Source: Comamonadaceae bacterium (GTDB lineage: Bacteria > Pseudomonadota > Gammaproteobacteria > Burkholderiales > Burkholderiaceae_C). Taken from it: DNA of 64,000 bases. The position numbers were made by a program, and so were the translations under genes. The notes beneath the pieces were generated by a model. It ran no database searches. It was not told the DNA's origin and saw only the letters and a list, made by a program, of their open reading frames with translations. Below are positions 32,630-42,344 of this stretch, one piece after another (position 1 is the first letter of the stretch; every line of letters starts with the position of its first letter). Location: assembly GCA_027488985.1 (NCBI GenBank), contig JAIYAR010000005.1:62001-126000 (forward strand), written 5' to 3'.

Positions 32630-33523
32630 TTACAGCAACGCTTTCAACAACTTCGCCATCTCGGACGGGTTGCGGGTCACTTTGAAACCACACTCTTCCA
32701 TCACAGCCAACTTGGCATCCGCAGTGTCTGCACCGCCGGAGATCAAGGCGCCCGCATGGCCCATGCGTTTTCCGGGAGGGGCGGTCACGCCGGCGATGAA
32801 GCCAACCACAGGCTTCTTCATGTTCAGCTTGCACCAGCGGGCAGCTTCAGCTTCATCGGGCCCGCCGATTTCGCCGATCATGATGACCGCATCGGTATCC
32901 GGATCCTCGTTGAATGCCTTCATCACATCGATGTGCTTTAGACCGTTGATCGGGTCACCACCGATACCGACCGCAGAAGACTGACCCAGACCGATTTCGG
33001 TCAACTGAGCCACTGCTTCGTAAGTCAGCGTACCGGAACGGGACACCACACCGATACGACCTTTGCGATGAATGTGGCCGGGCATGATGCCGATCTTGAT
33101 TTCATCGGGGGTGATCAAACCGGGACAGTTAGGGCCCAGCAGAAGGGTTTTCTTGCCGCCGGCAGCTTCTTTGGCCTTCATCTTATTGCGCACTTCCAGC
33201 ATGTCCTTGACGGGGATGCCTTCGGTAATGCAAATGGCCAAGTCCAAGTCAGCTTCCACTGCTTCCCAGATGGCCGCTGCTGCGCCGGCTGGAGGCACAT
33301 AGATCACGGAAACAGTAGCGCCGGTTTCGGCAGCAGCGTCTTTAACTGAGGCGTAGATCGGGATATTGAAGATGGACTCGCCCGCCTTCTTGGGGTTCAC
33401 ACCCGCCACAAAGCAGTTTTTGCCGTTTGCGTATTCCTGGCACTTCTCAGTATGGAACTGACCGGTCTTGCCGGTAATGCCTTGGGTGATGACTTTGGTG
33501 TCTTTGTTGATAAAGATCGACAT
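32630..33523 (-). CDS. sucD: Succinyl-CoA synthetase alpha subunit
   Basis: A 297-residue subunit of the TCA-cycle enzyme that interconverts succinyl-CoA and succinate with substrate-level phosphorylation. It has the CoA-binding Rossmann segment TKVITQGITGKTGQFHTEKC, the GPNCPGLITP block and the phosphohistidine loop GHAGALISGGADTADAK (active His near residue 250). The length is normal. It starts nine bases after the sucC stop on the same strand. The enzyme acts as an alpha-beta complex in the cytoplasm. Identification is secure. Confidence 0.97.
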   Translation of the reverse strand: MSIFINKDTKVITQGITGKTGQFHTEKCQEYANGKNCFVAGVNPKKAGESIFNIPIYASVKDAAAETGATVSVIYVPPAGAAAAIWEAVEADLDLAICITEGIPVKDMLEVRNKMKAKEAAGGKKTLLLGPNCPGLITPDEIKIGIMPGHIHRKGRIGVVSRSGTLTYEAVAQLTEIGLGQSSAVGIGGDPINGLKHIDVMKAFNEDPDTDAVIMIGEIGGPDEAEAARWCKLNMKKPVVGFIAGVTAPPGKRMGHAGALISGGADTADAKLAVMEECGFKVTRNPSEMAKLLKALL

Positions 33524-33532
33524 GGTGTTTCC

Positions 33533-34699
<1,167 letters not shown>

Positions 34700-34901
34700 G
34701 ACGTCTCTCTTTGGGACAGGACTATGTTCACCGTGTGGTAACGAGGATGTAATCACCACACGGCACTGGACACATCAACCCGCGAATGTATCATGCTGCG
34801 ATGCACAACACTTGTGCGAGGCTTACAGCTGGTGCATGCCAAATCGTTCATGCCTTCAGCCTGCCGAGTTTGATCCGCAATATTTGCCCCTTGCTTACAC
34901 C

Positions 34902-35837
34902 ATGAAAAAAATCTTCATCGACGGCGAAGCCGGCACCACCGGCTTGCAAATCAGGGAACGTCTGCAAACCATGCCGCAGATCGAATTGATCAGCATTGAT
35001 CCGGCATTGCGCAAAGACCCGCAAGCCAAGCGCGCCTTGATCGCGCAGGCTGACATGGTAATTTTGTGCCTGCACGACGATGCTGCCAAAGACACCGTCG
35101 CAATGATTGACGCGCTGGAACAGGAGACCGGCAAGCCCGGCCCCCGCATCATTGATGCATCGACCGCTCACCGCGTGGACCCGAACTGGGTATATGGCTT
35201 CCCGGAGCTGGCTGCCACCCAGCGCGATGCGGTAGCCAATGCGCAAAGGGTGAGCAATCCCGGCTGCTACGCCACGGGCGCGATTGCGTTGATCCGTCCT
35301 TTGGTTGATGCCGGCTTGTTGCCCGAGGACTTCGCCGTGTGCCTGCCTTCCGTGAGCGGATTCTCCGGCGGCGGTCGCACCATGATCGAAGCCTATGAGC
35401 AAGGCTCAGCGCCTCCATTTGAGCTGTATGCCCTGGGTTTGAAGCACAAACACATTCCTGAAATCATGAAGTACACCGGCCTGACCCGCCGGCCCTTGTT
35501 TGTGCCGTCGGTGGGCAATTTCATTCAGGGCATGCTGGTGCAACTGCCACTGCACCTGGACACACTACCCGGCCAACCAAGTGCGCAAGACCTGCACAAC
35601 GCATTGGCCAAGCACTACGCGGGCAGCGAATGGGTGACGGTGGAACCCGTTACGCCCGACCTGAAGCTCGACGCAGTTGCCTTGGCCGATACCAACAAGC
35701 TGGAGTTGCGCGTGTTCGGCAACGATGCGAAGGCGGATGGCTTTGCGCACGCTGTGTTGGTTGCCCGCTTGGACAACCTGGGCAAAGGCGCCAGCGGCGC
35801 TGCGGTCCAGAACCTGCAGTTGATGCTGGGCCTGTAA
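34902..35837 (+). CDS. argC: N-acetyl-gamma-glutamyl-phosphate reductase, type 2
   Basis: A 311-residue NADPH-dependent reductase of arginine synthesis. The short ~310-residue form lacking the long insert is the type 2 enzyme. [17 protein letters not shown] is the cofactor-binding start, SNPGCYATG contains catalytic C122, and [14 protein letters not shown] and LKHKHIPEI are active-site segments. ATG 34902 gives the canonical start [14 protein letters not shown]; the frame is open 68 codons further upstream without family similarity. It converges with recX three bases after its stop. Confidence 0.94.
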   Translation: MKKIFIDGEAGTTGLQIRERLQTMPQIELISIDPALRKDPQAKRALIAQADMVILCLHDDAAKDTVAMIDALEQETGKPGPRIIDASTAHRVDPNWVYGFPELAATQRDAVANAQRVSNPGCYATGAIALIRPLVDAGLLPEDFAVCLPSVSGFSGGGRTMIEAYEQGSAPPFELYALGLKHKHIPEIMKYTGLTRRPLFVPSVGNFIQGMLVQLPLHLDTLPGQPSAQDLHNALAKHYAGSEWVTVEPVTPDLKLDAVALADTNKLELRVFGNDAKADGFAHAVLVARLDNLGKGASGAAVQNLQLMLGL

Positions 35838-35840
35838 GCC

Positions 35841-36299
35841 TCAGTATTCGCCTTCGTCACCTCCGCCAGAGACCACCCGGTGGATGGTGTCTCCCCCGAA
35901 GCCGCGCCCGGCCAGAAAGCGCATTTGCTTGGCGCGCTCCGCCGCGTCCTGCGGCTGGGTCCCGAACTTTTTGCGCCACACATCGCGCGCCCGGTCCAAC
36001 TCCGTAGCTCGCAACGTAGCCACTGCCTCGGACACGGCTTCTGGAGCCAGCCCTTTAGCTTGAAGCTCCTGCTTGATGCGCGCGGTGCCGAGCTTTCCGG
36101 CACGTCGGTACAGCACAGAGCCGACCACCCGCTCTTCATTGATGAAATCCTTGGCTGCTAGGGCATCAAGCGCCTTGGCCAGTGTCCCGGGCTCCTCTTC
36201 AAAGCGCTGGAGCTTGCGCTCCAGCTCCACACGCGAATGCTCGCGGGTACTGAGCAAGCGCAATGCGCGAGCGGTAAGTGATGGGGATTGGGTTGCCAC
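35841..36299 (-). CDS. recX: RecX regulator of RecA
   Basis: A 152-residue helical protein that binds and caps RecA filaments. Three-helix RecX repeats are visible: ARALRLLSTREHSRVELERKL, then FINEERVVGSVLYRRAGKLG with RIKQELQAKG, then VWRKKFG and KQMRFLAGRGFGGDTIHRVV. Location directly downstream of recA is the usual one and implies co-expression under SOS control. The 83-base gap to recA contains a dispersed 27-bp repeat. Identification rests on pattern and context and is secure. Confidence 0.93.
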   Translation of the reverse strand: MATQSPSLTARALRLLSTREHSRVELERKLQRFEEEPGTLAKALDALAAKDFINEERVVGSVLYRRAGKLGTARIKQELQAKGLAPEAVSEAVATLRATELDRARDVWRKKFGTQPQDAAERAKQMRFLAGRGFGGDTIHRVVSGGGDEGEY

Positions 36300-36323
36300 T
36301 GCAGATCCTGGAGCCCGTTCAAT

Positions 36324-36350
36324 GCTATGAATTCAGTAGCTGCCGGCGCA
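36324..36350 (+). repeat. 27-bp dispersed repeat, copy 2
   Basis: GCTATGAATTC-AGTAGCTGCCGGCGCA, same length as the other copies, with two changes in the right arm. It lies between recA and recX. Confidence 0.65.
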
Positions 36351-36382
36351 CGTTTTATGAGCGCCGGAAGCACATTCAATCA

Positions 36383-37471
36383 TTATTCCGCTTTGTCGGC
36401 CTTGTCCGCTTTCTTGCCCTTGGCTTTGGCTTCAGGCTCTGCCACCGGCAACAAAGGGATGCCGAGGTTGGCCCGTACTTTGTTCTCGATTTCGACAGAC
36501 AACTCAGGATTCTCGCGGAGGAATTCGCGGGCGTTGTCACGCCCCTGGCCGATCTTCTCGCCTTGGTAGGCGTACCAGGCACCGGATTTTTCCAGGATGC
36601 CGGCGTTCACGCCCATGTCGATGATTTCGCCGTGGCGGCTGATGCCTTCACCGAACAGAATATCGAACTCCGCCGTCTTGAACGGAGGGCTGACCTTGTT
36701 CTTGACTACTTTGACTTTGGTCTCGTTACCAATGGCCTCTTCGCCCTTTTTGATGGTGCCGGTGCGGCGGATGTCCAGTCGCACCGAGGCGTAGAACTTC
36801 AGCGCGTTACCGCCGGTGGTGGTTTCGGGCGAGCCGAGCGTGACACCAATCTTCATGCGGATCTGGTTGATGAAGATGACAATGCAGTTGGTCTTCTTGA
36901 TGTGGGCGGTGAGTTTGCGCAGCGCCTGACTCATCAAACGGGCTTGCAGGCCGGGCAACGAGTCGCCCATTTCGCCCTCTAACTCGGCCTTGGGGGTCAA
37001 CGCAGCTACCGAGTCCACGATGATCAGATCCACCGCGCCGGAGCGCACCAGGCTGTCTACAATTTCCAGGGCCTGTTCGCCGGTGTCGGGCTGGCTGATC
37101 AGCAGGTCTTGCAAGTTCACACCCAGCTTTTGGGCGTATTGGATGTCCAGCGCATGCTCAGCATCCACGAAAGCGCATTGGCCGCCTTGCTTTTGCATCT
37201 CAGCCACCACTTGCAGTGTCAGCGTGGTTTTGCCGGACGACTCCGGTCCATAGATTTCGACCACGCGGCCACGGGGCAGACCGCCCACACCCAGCGCGAT
37301 GTCCAGACCCAAAGAGCCGGTGGACACGACCTGAATGTCTTCAATCACCTCGCCCTCGCCCAGACGCATGATGGTGCCCTTGCCGAATTGCTTTTCGATC
37401 TGGGCCAGAGCGACTTGCAGGGCCTTGGCCTTCTCTGCGTTGGCTGCGGGGTTCTTGACGGGTGCGTCCAT
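36383..37471 (-). CDS. recA: RecA recombinase
   Basis: A 362-residue recombinase that forms filaments on single-stranded DNA, promotes strand exchange and triggers LexA self-cleavage. Walker A is [11 protein letters not shown] (near residue 77), with the DNA loops [12 protein letters not shown] and [23 protein letters not shown] Lys/Ala-rich acidic tail ([14 protein letters not shown]) ends the protein. The start [11 protein letters not shown] at 37471 follows AGGAGA; the frame is open upstream to 37600 but runs through the promoter. Two adjacent LexA-like boxes lie at 37515-37547. Divergent from a MarR gene. Confidence 0.97.
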   Translation of the reverse strand: MDAPVKNPAANAEKAKALQVALAQIEKQFGKGTIMRLGEGEVIEDIQVVSTGSLGLDIALGVGGLPRGRVVEIYGPESSGKTTLTLQVVAEMQKQGGQCAFVDAEHALDIQYAQKLGVNLQDLLISQPDTGEQALEIVDSLVRSGAVDLIIVDSVAALTPKAELEGEMGDSLPGLQARLMSQALRKLTAHIKKTNCIVIFINQIRMKIGVTLGSPETTTGGNALKFYASVRLDIRRTGTIKKGEEAIGNETKVKVVKNKVSPPFKTAEFDILFGEGISRHGEIIDMGVNAGILEKSGAWYAYQGEKIGQGRDNAREFLRENPELSVEIENKVRANLGIPLLPVAEPEAKAKGKKADKADKAE

Positions 37472-37514
37472 GGAAATCTCCTGAAAAATCAATTGGTAGG
37501 GTGACAAATTGCAT

Positions 37515-37547
37515 CTGGTTTTAACAACAGGCTGGATGCTTGAACAG
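37515..37547. promoter_or_regulatory. Tandem LexA-like boxes upstream of recA
   Basis: CTGG-TTTTAACA-ACAG (37515-37530) and CTGG-ATGCTTGA-ACAG (37532-37547) each match the SOS box CTGT-N8-ACAG with one mismatch, at the same half-site position, and are separated by one base. They lie 44-76 bases upstream of the recA start. Confidence 0.68.
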
Positions 37548-37565
37548 TAGTTTATGGCTTCGATG

Positions 37566-37584
37566 AAACAGCTACAAGCTGTTT
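37566..37584. promoter_or_regulatory. Inverted repeat before the MarR gene
   Basis: AAACAGC-tacaa-GCTGTTT is a perfect 7-bp inverted repeat 30-48 bases upstream of the MarR start, where an autoregulatory operator would be expected. Confidence 0.45.
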
Positions 37585-37613
37585 TTTGGTCAGTTTGCAT
37601 TACTATTTAGACT

Positions 37614-38090
37614 ATGCAGTTTTCACCACACGCAGATACCTGGCGCAGCAACCATGTCGGCCACTGGCTGCGGCTGGCTTTGGAGCGCTTCGATGGGCGG
37701 GTGCTTCAGCTGATGGGCAGCCACCCCACGGTTCCGCTGGGCCTGGCCAATCTGGCTGCACGCGGGCAGGTCGGAGCAGCACACATTCACATCACGCGGC
37801 ATCTGGAGCTACAAGGCACCCGCCTGACAGACCTGGCCGCACGGGCCTGCATGACCAAACAAGCCATGGCCACGTTGGTCACTCAGTGCGAAGCCTGGGG
37901 CATGGTGCAGCGGGAGAGCGATGCAGCCGACGCCCGCGCCAAACGCATCTGCTTCACTGCTGCCGGCCTGGCATGGGTGCAGGCCTACCAAGACGCCGTG
38001 CAGCAGGCACAGGCGGAGCTGGAACAATCTGTCGGCCCCGAAGTGGCCACGGTGATCGCACTGGGTCTGGAAGCCTATGCCAGCCATTGA
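37614..38090 (+). CDS. MarR family transcriptional regulator
   Basis: A 158-residue winged-helix regulator. Dimerisation helices flank a DNA-binding core at residues about 55-115 (ITRHLELQGTRLTDLAARAC, MTKQAMATLVTQCEAWGMVQ, then DARAKRICFTAAG forming the wing with its conserved Asp/Arg). Ligand and targets are unknown; a 19-bp inverted repeat just upstream suggests autoregulation. It is divergent from recA with a 142-base shared region. Its stop is 93 bases before the two-component genes, so a regulatory link to those is possible but not shown. Confidence 0.85.
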   Translation: MQFSPHADTWRSNHVGHWLRLALERFDGRVLQLMGSHPTVPLGLANLAARGQVGAAHIHITRHLELQGTRLTDLAARACMTKQAMATLVTQCEAWGMVQRESDAADARAKRICFTAAGLAWVQAYQDAVQQAQAELEQSVGPEVATVIALGLEAYASH

Positions 38091-38183
38091 CCGGATACTG
38101 CTTCACCGCAAGTGGGCGCCCGTACGAGGCGCCTAGAATGGCATGCAAGCGGCCGCAGCGCCGCACCCCGCACGGAGACACAC

Positions 38184-38858
38184 ATGCGCATTCTCATAGC
38201 TGAAGACGATCAAGTTCTGGCCGATGGCCTGCTGCGCGCATTGCGCAGCGCAGGTGCCGCGGTGGACCATGTGGCCAGCGGCACCGAAGCCGATGCCGCG
38301 CTCATGACCAACACCGAGTTCGACCTGCTGATCCTCGACTTGGGCCTGCCCAAAATGCACGGACTGGAAGTCCTCAAAAAGCTGCGTGCTCGGGGTTCCT
38401 CGCTACCGGTGCTGATCCTGACAGCGGCGGACAGCGTGGATGAGCGTGTCAAAGGCTTGGACTACGGTGCCGACGACTACAGGGCCAAACCATTCCGCCT
38501 GCAAGAGCTCGAAGCCCGCGTGCGCGCCTTGATCCGCCGCGGCATGGGAGCCACCAGCAGCAGCATCAAACACGGCCCGCTGACCTACGACCAAGCTGGT
38601 CGCGTAGCCACCATAGACGGCAAGATGGTCGAGCTCTCTGCCCGAGAGCTCGGCCTCCTGGAAGTACTGCTGCAGCGCGCTGGCCGCCTGGTCAGCAAAG
38701 ACCAGCTGGTAGAGCGCCTCTGCGAATGGGGCGAAGAGGTAAGTAACAACGCCATCGAGGTCTACATCCACCGCCTGCGCAAAAAGATCGAGAAAGGCCC
38801 CATCCGTATCGCCACCGTGCGCGGCCTCGGATACTGCCTGGAGAAGATTCCCTCGTGA
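38184..38858 (+). CDS. OmpR-family response regulator (TctD-like)
   Basis: A 224-residue regulator with an N-terminal receiver (phospho-acceptor D52 in LILDLGLPKMHG, acidic pocket in AEDDQ, Thr in LTAAD, Lys near 103 in DYRAKPFR) and a C-terminal winged helix (ELSARELGLLEVLLQ, SNNAIEVYIHRLRKKI). The receiver has RAKPF where VTKPF is commoner, but the Lys is kept. Its TctE-like partner kinase overlaps by GTGA, so this is a TctD/TctE-type pair. The signal may be an organic acid such as a tricarboxylate, but no transporter is adjacent. ATG 38184 follows CGGAGA. Confidence 0.9.
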   Translation: MRILIAEDDQVLADGLLRALRSAGAAVDHVASGTEADAALMTNTEFDLLILDLGLPKMHGLEVLKKLRARGSSLPVLILTAADSVDERVKGLDYGADDYRAKPFRLQELEARVRALIRRGMGATSSSIKHGPLTYDQAGRVATIDGKMVELSARELGLLEVLLQRAGRLVSKDQLVERLCEWGEEVSNNAIEVYIHRLRKKIEKGPIRIATVRGLGYCLEKIPS

Positions 38859-40306
38859 AGATCTTCCAGCGGGAACAACGCAGCCTGTTCGGGGAAATCC
38901 TCGACTGGATGCTGACCCCGCTGCTTCTGTTGTGGCCTGTCAGCCTGGTGCTTACCTGGCTGGTAGCCCAAGGCATTGCCGGCAAACCGTTTGACCGCGC
39001 GCTCGAATACAACGCCGGCGCTCTGGCCCAGCTCATCACCGTCAACAAAAATAAAGCCCAGTTCGTGCTGCCCCTGCCAGCGCGCGAGCTGCTACGCACA
39101 GAGGACTCCGACACCGTTTACTACCAGGTGTTGGGCACCCAGGGGGAATACCTCAGCGGTGAGAAGGATTTGCCCTTGCCCCCGGAAGACGAGCGCTTGC
39201 CGCCCGGTGAAATCCGCATGCGTGAGGTGGACTACAAGGGCACCGATCTGCGCGTCGCCTACATGTGGGTGCGGGTGGATGTACCGGACCAACGGCTTGC
39301 GTTGGTACAGGTGGCCGAAACCATGGACAAGCGTTCGGTGCTGGCCACCGAAATTGTCAAAGGCGTGATGCTGCCGCAGTTCGTCATCCTGCCACTGGCG
39401 GTACTTTTGGTGTGGTTGGCACTGGTGCAGGCTATCAAGCCGTTGAACCGCCTGGAAGAACGCATACGTGCCCGAAGCCCCGACGACTTGAGCCCGCTGG
39501 ACGTAGAGGCGGTGCCGCTGGAGGTCGTGCCACTCGTGTCCTCGGTCAATGACCTGCTGATGCGACTCAAAGACTCGATCGCCACGCAGAAGCGCTTTCT
39601 GGCCGATGCGGCGCACCAACTCAAGACCCCACTGGCCGGCCTTCGCATGCAGGCCGACCTGGCGCAGCGCCAGGGCGCGAGCGCGGACGACCTCAAACAG
39701 TCCCTGCGGCAGATCGGCCGTTCCAGCATCCGCGCCACCCACACGGTGAACCAGCTGCTGGCACTCGCCCGAGCTGAAAGTAGCGGCACTGTGTTGGCCC
39801 ACCAGCCCTGTGACCTGGCCAAGCTCACCATGGATGTGGTGCGTGACTGTGTACCCCGAGCACTGGAAAAGTCCATCGACCTTGGCTATGAGGGGGTGGA
39901 AGCCGGCACCCCCGGCGTGTCCATCCCGGGAAACATCACTTTGCTCAAAGAAATGGTGCGCAACCTGGTGGACAACGCCATCAATTACACGCCGTCCACG
40001 GAAGAGCGCGCAGGCGTCATAACTGCGCGGGTGCTGCTGGATCCGTTCAGCGGAGCGTTGGTACTGCAGGTGGAAGACAACGGCCCCGGCATCCCCCCGG
40101 CCGAGCGGGAGCTGGTGTTCCAGCCCTTTTACCGCGCGCTGGGCAATGAAGCGGACGGCTCCGGTCTGGGCCTGCCCATCGTGCAAGAGATCGCCCGCCA
40201 GCATCATGCGGAAATCGCAGTGGATGACAGTCGCCCCGGCCACACTCCGCCGGGCATCACCTTTACACTGCGCTTCTCGCGCCAGCTTGAAGTGGAAAGC
40301 GTTTGA
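38855..40306 (+). CDS. TctE-like sensor histidine kinase
   Basis: A 483-residue inner-membrane kinase. Helix 1 is at about 22-40, a periplasmic sensor of about 130 residues follows (DTVYYQVLGTQGEYLSGE), and helix 2 is at about 172-192. Then come a HAMP segment, HisKA (FLADAAHQLKTPLAGLRMQA, H254) and HATPase (LVDNAINYTPS, EDNGPGIPPAER, GSGLGLPIVQEIA). The AAHQLKTP box with Gln after His is a normal trait of the TctE family. It should phosphorylate the regulator encoded just upstream. Translation starts at GTG 38855 overlapping the regulator stop. It converges with the SPOR gene, three bases away. Confidence 0.92.
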   Translation: MKIFQREQRSLFGEILDWMLTPLLLLWPVSLVLTWLVAQGIAGKPFDRALEYNAGALAQLITVNKNKAQFVLPLPARELLRTEDSDTVYYQVLGTQGEYLSGEKDLPLPPEDERLPPGEIRMREVDYKGTDLRVAYMWVRVDVPDQRLALVQVAETMDKRSVLATEIVKGVMLPQFVILPLAVLLVWLALVQAIKPLNRLEERIRARSPDDLSPLDVEAVPLEVVPLVSSVNDLLMRLKDSIATQKRFLADAAHQLKTPLAGLRMQADLAQRQGASADDLKQSLRQIGRSSIRATHTVNQLLALARAESSGTVLAHQPCDLAKLTMDVVRDCVPRALEKSIDLGYEGVEAGTPGVSIPGNITLLKEMVRNLVDNAINYTPSTEERAGVITARVLLDPFSGALVLQVEDNGPGIPPAERELVFQPFYRALGNEADGSGLGLPIVQEIARQHHAEIAVDDSRPGHTPPGITFTLRFSRQLEVESV

Positions 40307-40309
40307 GGC

Positions 40310-40969
40310 CTAGCTGCAGGCCTTGAAACTCTGGCCCGCCATCGCGGCCTTGAGATCCGGCAACTTGGCCTTCAAAGCATCAGACACGGCAGGCAGCTTG
40401 AGCTGGTTCGCGGTGCCCGCTTCGCGCTCTTGTACCACCTTGGCGGTGCGAATACCTTTGGGTGCCAGCTTGGCCAGCTCGGCCTTGGCGGCAGCTTCTG
40501 AATCAAATGCAGCCAGCACCAGGCCCGGTTGCAGGTCGGGGGTGCCGACCGCATCCGCCTTGATGCCCATGCCCGCCAGCTCTGCGCGCTTCTTGACCTG
40601 AAGGTCGGCAGAAGCGTATTTGCCCATATAGACAATCCAGCGCTCCGATTCCTTGACAGACTCTATCTGCCAGCTGCCACTGGGCAGGGCAGCATCCAAC
40701 GCTTTGCGCAAGCTGGCCGCCTGTACGTCGTCAAACGGGCCTGCTTGCAGGCATTCCTTGGGCGCCAGGTCGGCTTGTACCTGGGCTTCGGCCTTCTTCA
40801 GGTCGCCAGCGCTCAACAGCTGGATCATCTCCGGCTTGATCTGCTGCTCCATGCGGTGCGGCTCGTTCGGAGCTACCGGGCCGAAGCCATACATCTTCAG
40901 GTAGTCGTGGCTCCATGCAAAGTACACGCCATTGGCCAGTAACAGCACCAGAACAATCAGTCGCAACAT
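40310..40969 (-). CDS. SPOR-domain membrane protein
   Basis: A 219-residue protein with one N-terminal membrane helix (MLRLIVLVLLLANGVYFAW). A periplasmic part with paired alpha-beta repeats follows: CLQAGPFDDVQAASLRKALD, WIVYMGKYASADLQVKKRAEL and GLVLAAFDSEAAAKAELAKL. The pattern is that of SPOR domains, which bind denuded peptidoglycan glycan strands at division sites. A role in the cell envelope or division is therefore likely. It follows birA on the same strand by five bases, a conserved pairing in Burkholderiales as far as I recall. Confidence 0.8.
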   Translation of the reverse strand: MLRLIVLVLLLANGVYFAWSHDYLKMYGFGPVAPNEPHRMEQQIKPEMIQLLSAGDLKKAEAQVQADLAPKECLQAGPFDDVQAASLRKALDAALPSGSWQIESVKESERWIVYMGKYASADLQVKKRAELAGMGIKADAVGTPDLQPGLVLAAFDSEAAAKAELAKLAPKGIRTAKVVQEREAGTANQLKLPAVSDALKAKLPDLKAAMAGQSFKACS

Positions 40970-40974
40970 ACGGA

Positions 40975-41754
40975 TCAGGACAGAGAGGAAGGGGACGCGG
41001 GGCGCACACTCACCTCCGCGCTATTGATTTTGACGAGGCCGCTGTCAGTATGCACCAGCAGCACGCCGCCTGCATCCACTCCTTTGGCGAAACCTTGGGT
41101 CCCATCTGTGCAGACGACCGGCTGGCCGTACAACAAATCACGACCGTGGAACGCCTGCCGTAACGGCGCAAAGCCCTGAGAGGCAAAAACCAGCACGGCG
41201 TGCACCAAAGGCGCTGCCACCTTCTGCAATACCGCGGGTGCATCCAGCCCGGGCATCAGCTCCTGCAAGGCGGCAGGAGGCGTGCGCAAACCGTCGCCTT
41301 CCCGGGGCGTGATGTTGATGCCGATACCGATCACCGCGTAGCGCTGGTCCCCGGCACTGGCGGTCTCAATCAGGATGCCGGCCAGCTTGCGGCCCTGCCA
41401 CCACACATCGTTGGGCCACTTCAGTTGCAGGTCCGGGTGCAGGCTTTGCACCACCGACAGCCCGACCGCCAAGGACAAGCCCGACCAGTCTTGCGGCTGC
41501 AAGGGCAGTCCCAGTGAGAAAGTCAGCGTGCCGCCGTCGCCCTGGGTGTCACTCCTCCAGTCGCGGCCCAAGCGGCCACGGCCTGCGGTCTGACGCTCGC
41601 CCACCAGCAGGACGGGTTCGGTAAGGCCGGCACGGGCACGGCGCATCAGTTCGGTGTTGGTGGAATCCACCTCCGGCAGGATCTCCACACTGAAGCCCGG
41701 GAGCACGGCAAACACCTCCTCCCAGATCGCTTCAGCGGGCCAGCGCATGCTCAT
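40975..41754 (-). CDS. birA: Biotin-[acetyl-CoA-carboxylase] ligase (no DNA-binding domain)
   Basis: A 259-residue enzyme that activates biotin as biotinyl-AMP and attaches it to the carboxyl carrier protein. Visible are EVDSTNTELMRRA, the ligase loop GERQTAGRGRLGRDW (residues about 52-66), LKWPNDVWWQGRKLAGILIE and GIGINIT. The winged-helix repressor domain of E. coli BirA is missing, so it cannot repress bio genes by itself. The C-terminal SH3-like part (DGTQGFAKGVDAGGVLLVHT) is intact. The start overlaps the SET gene stop by ATGA, so the two are translationally coupled. Confidence 0.92.
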   Translation of the reverse strand: MSMRWPAEAIWEEVFAVLPGFSVEILPEVDSTNTELMRRARAGLTEPVLLVGERQTAGRGRLGRDWRSDTQGDGGTLTFSLGLPLQPQDWSGLSLAVGLSVVQSLHPDLQLKWPNDVWWQGRKLAGILIETASAGDQRYAVIGIGINITPREGDGLRTPPAALQELMPGLDAPAVLQKVAAPLVHAVLVFASQGFAPLRQAFHGRDLLYGQPVVCTDGTQGFAKGVDAGGVLLVHTDSGLVKINSAEVSVRPASPSSLS

Positions 41755-42242
41755 CGTTTAGGGGCGAGAAGGGTACCGCGGCAATTGGCACTGCCGCACC
41801 AGCAGGGGTACTCGGCCTTGAGTTTGGCGGTGTAGCGCTCGTCCAGAATCAGGCCGTAGTCGTAGTTCAGCTCTTCACCCGCGCTGATATTGCGCAAGGC
41901 CTTGATAAACACGCGCCCCTCTTCCTCATCGGCGATGCAGTTGCCGTCGCAGGAGTGGTTGATCCAGCGGGAGGAATTGCCACCAAACAGGGCGTCAATC
42001 ACATTGCCGTTTTCGAGCGAGAAGTAGAAGGTGTGGTTCGGGTCTTTGGGATCGTGGGGATGGCGGTCCTGGGCTTCCTGCCAGCTGATCACTTCGCCCA
42101 CATACTCGATGATGGTTTCACCCTCAGCAATATCCTGCAGTGCAAACACCCCTTTGCCATGTACCCCGGAGCGCCGGGTCTGGATGCGGCGCTGGTTCGA
42201 AGTCGATGCGCCGGCGGAGGATTTCACTGGAGTTTTTGCCAC
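41751..42242 (-). CDS. SET-domain protein-lysine methyltransferase
   Basis: A 163-residue protein with a complete SET domain: RRSGVHGKGVFALQDIAEGE (SET-N), YVGEVISWQEA, SSRWINHSCDGNC (the NHSC SAM-binding pseudoknot, residues about 89-101), LRNISAGEELNYDYGL (catalytic Tyr) and a post-SET-like Cys cluster, CWCGSANCRG. All residues needed for SAM-dependent lysine methylation are present. The bacterial substrate is unknown; nucleoid proteins or ribosomal proteins are possible. It is divergent from topB across a 102-base region rich in alternating purine-pyrimidine sequence. SET genes like this occur in Chlamydia and many proteobacteria. Confidence 0.88.
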   Translation of the reverse strand: MAKTPVKSSAGASTSNQRRIQTRRSGVHGKGVFALQDIAEGETIIEYVGEVISWQEAQDRHPHDPKDPNHTFYFSLENGNVIDALFGGNSSRWINHSCDGNCIADEEEGRVFIKALRNISAGEELNYDYGLILDERYTAKLKAEYPCWCGSANCRGTLLAPKR

Positions 42243-42274
42243 GGATGGAAAATTTGGTATGGTGAATCGTATGG

Positions 42275-42325
42275 GCGCGCATGTGTGCGTGCCTGCGTGT
42301 GCAAGTGCGCGCCTGCGCGCACGCG
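42275..42325. other. Alternating purine-pyrimidine (Z-DNA-prone) tract
   Basis: Runs of strictly alternating GC/TG/CA steps (18, 10, 8 and 12 bases with single-base breaks) fill most of the SET-topB intergenic region. Such sequence flips readily to Z-DNA under negative supercoiling. It begins 20 bases before the topB start codon and overlaps where its leader would be. Confidence 0.6.
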
Positions 42326-42344
42326 AGAACTGGATTGTAGTCAG

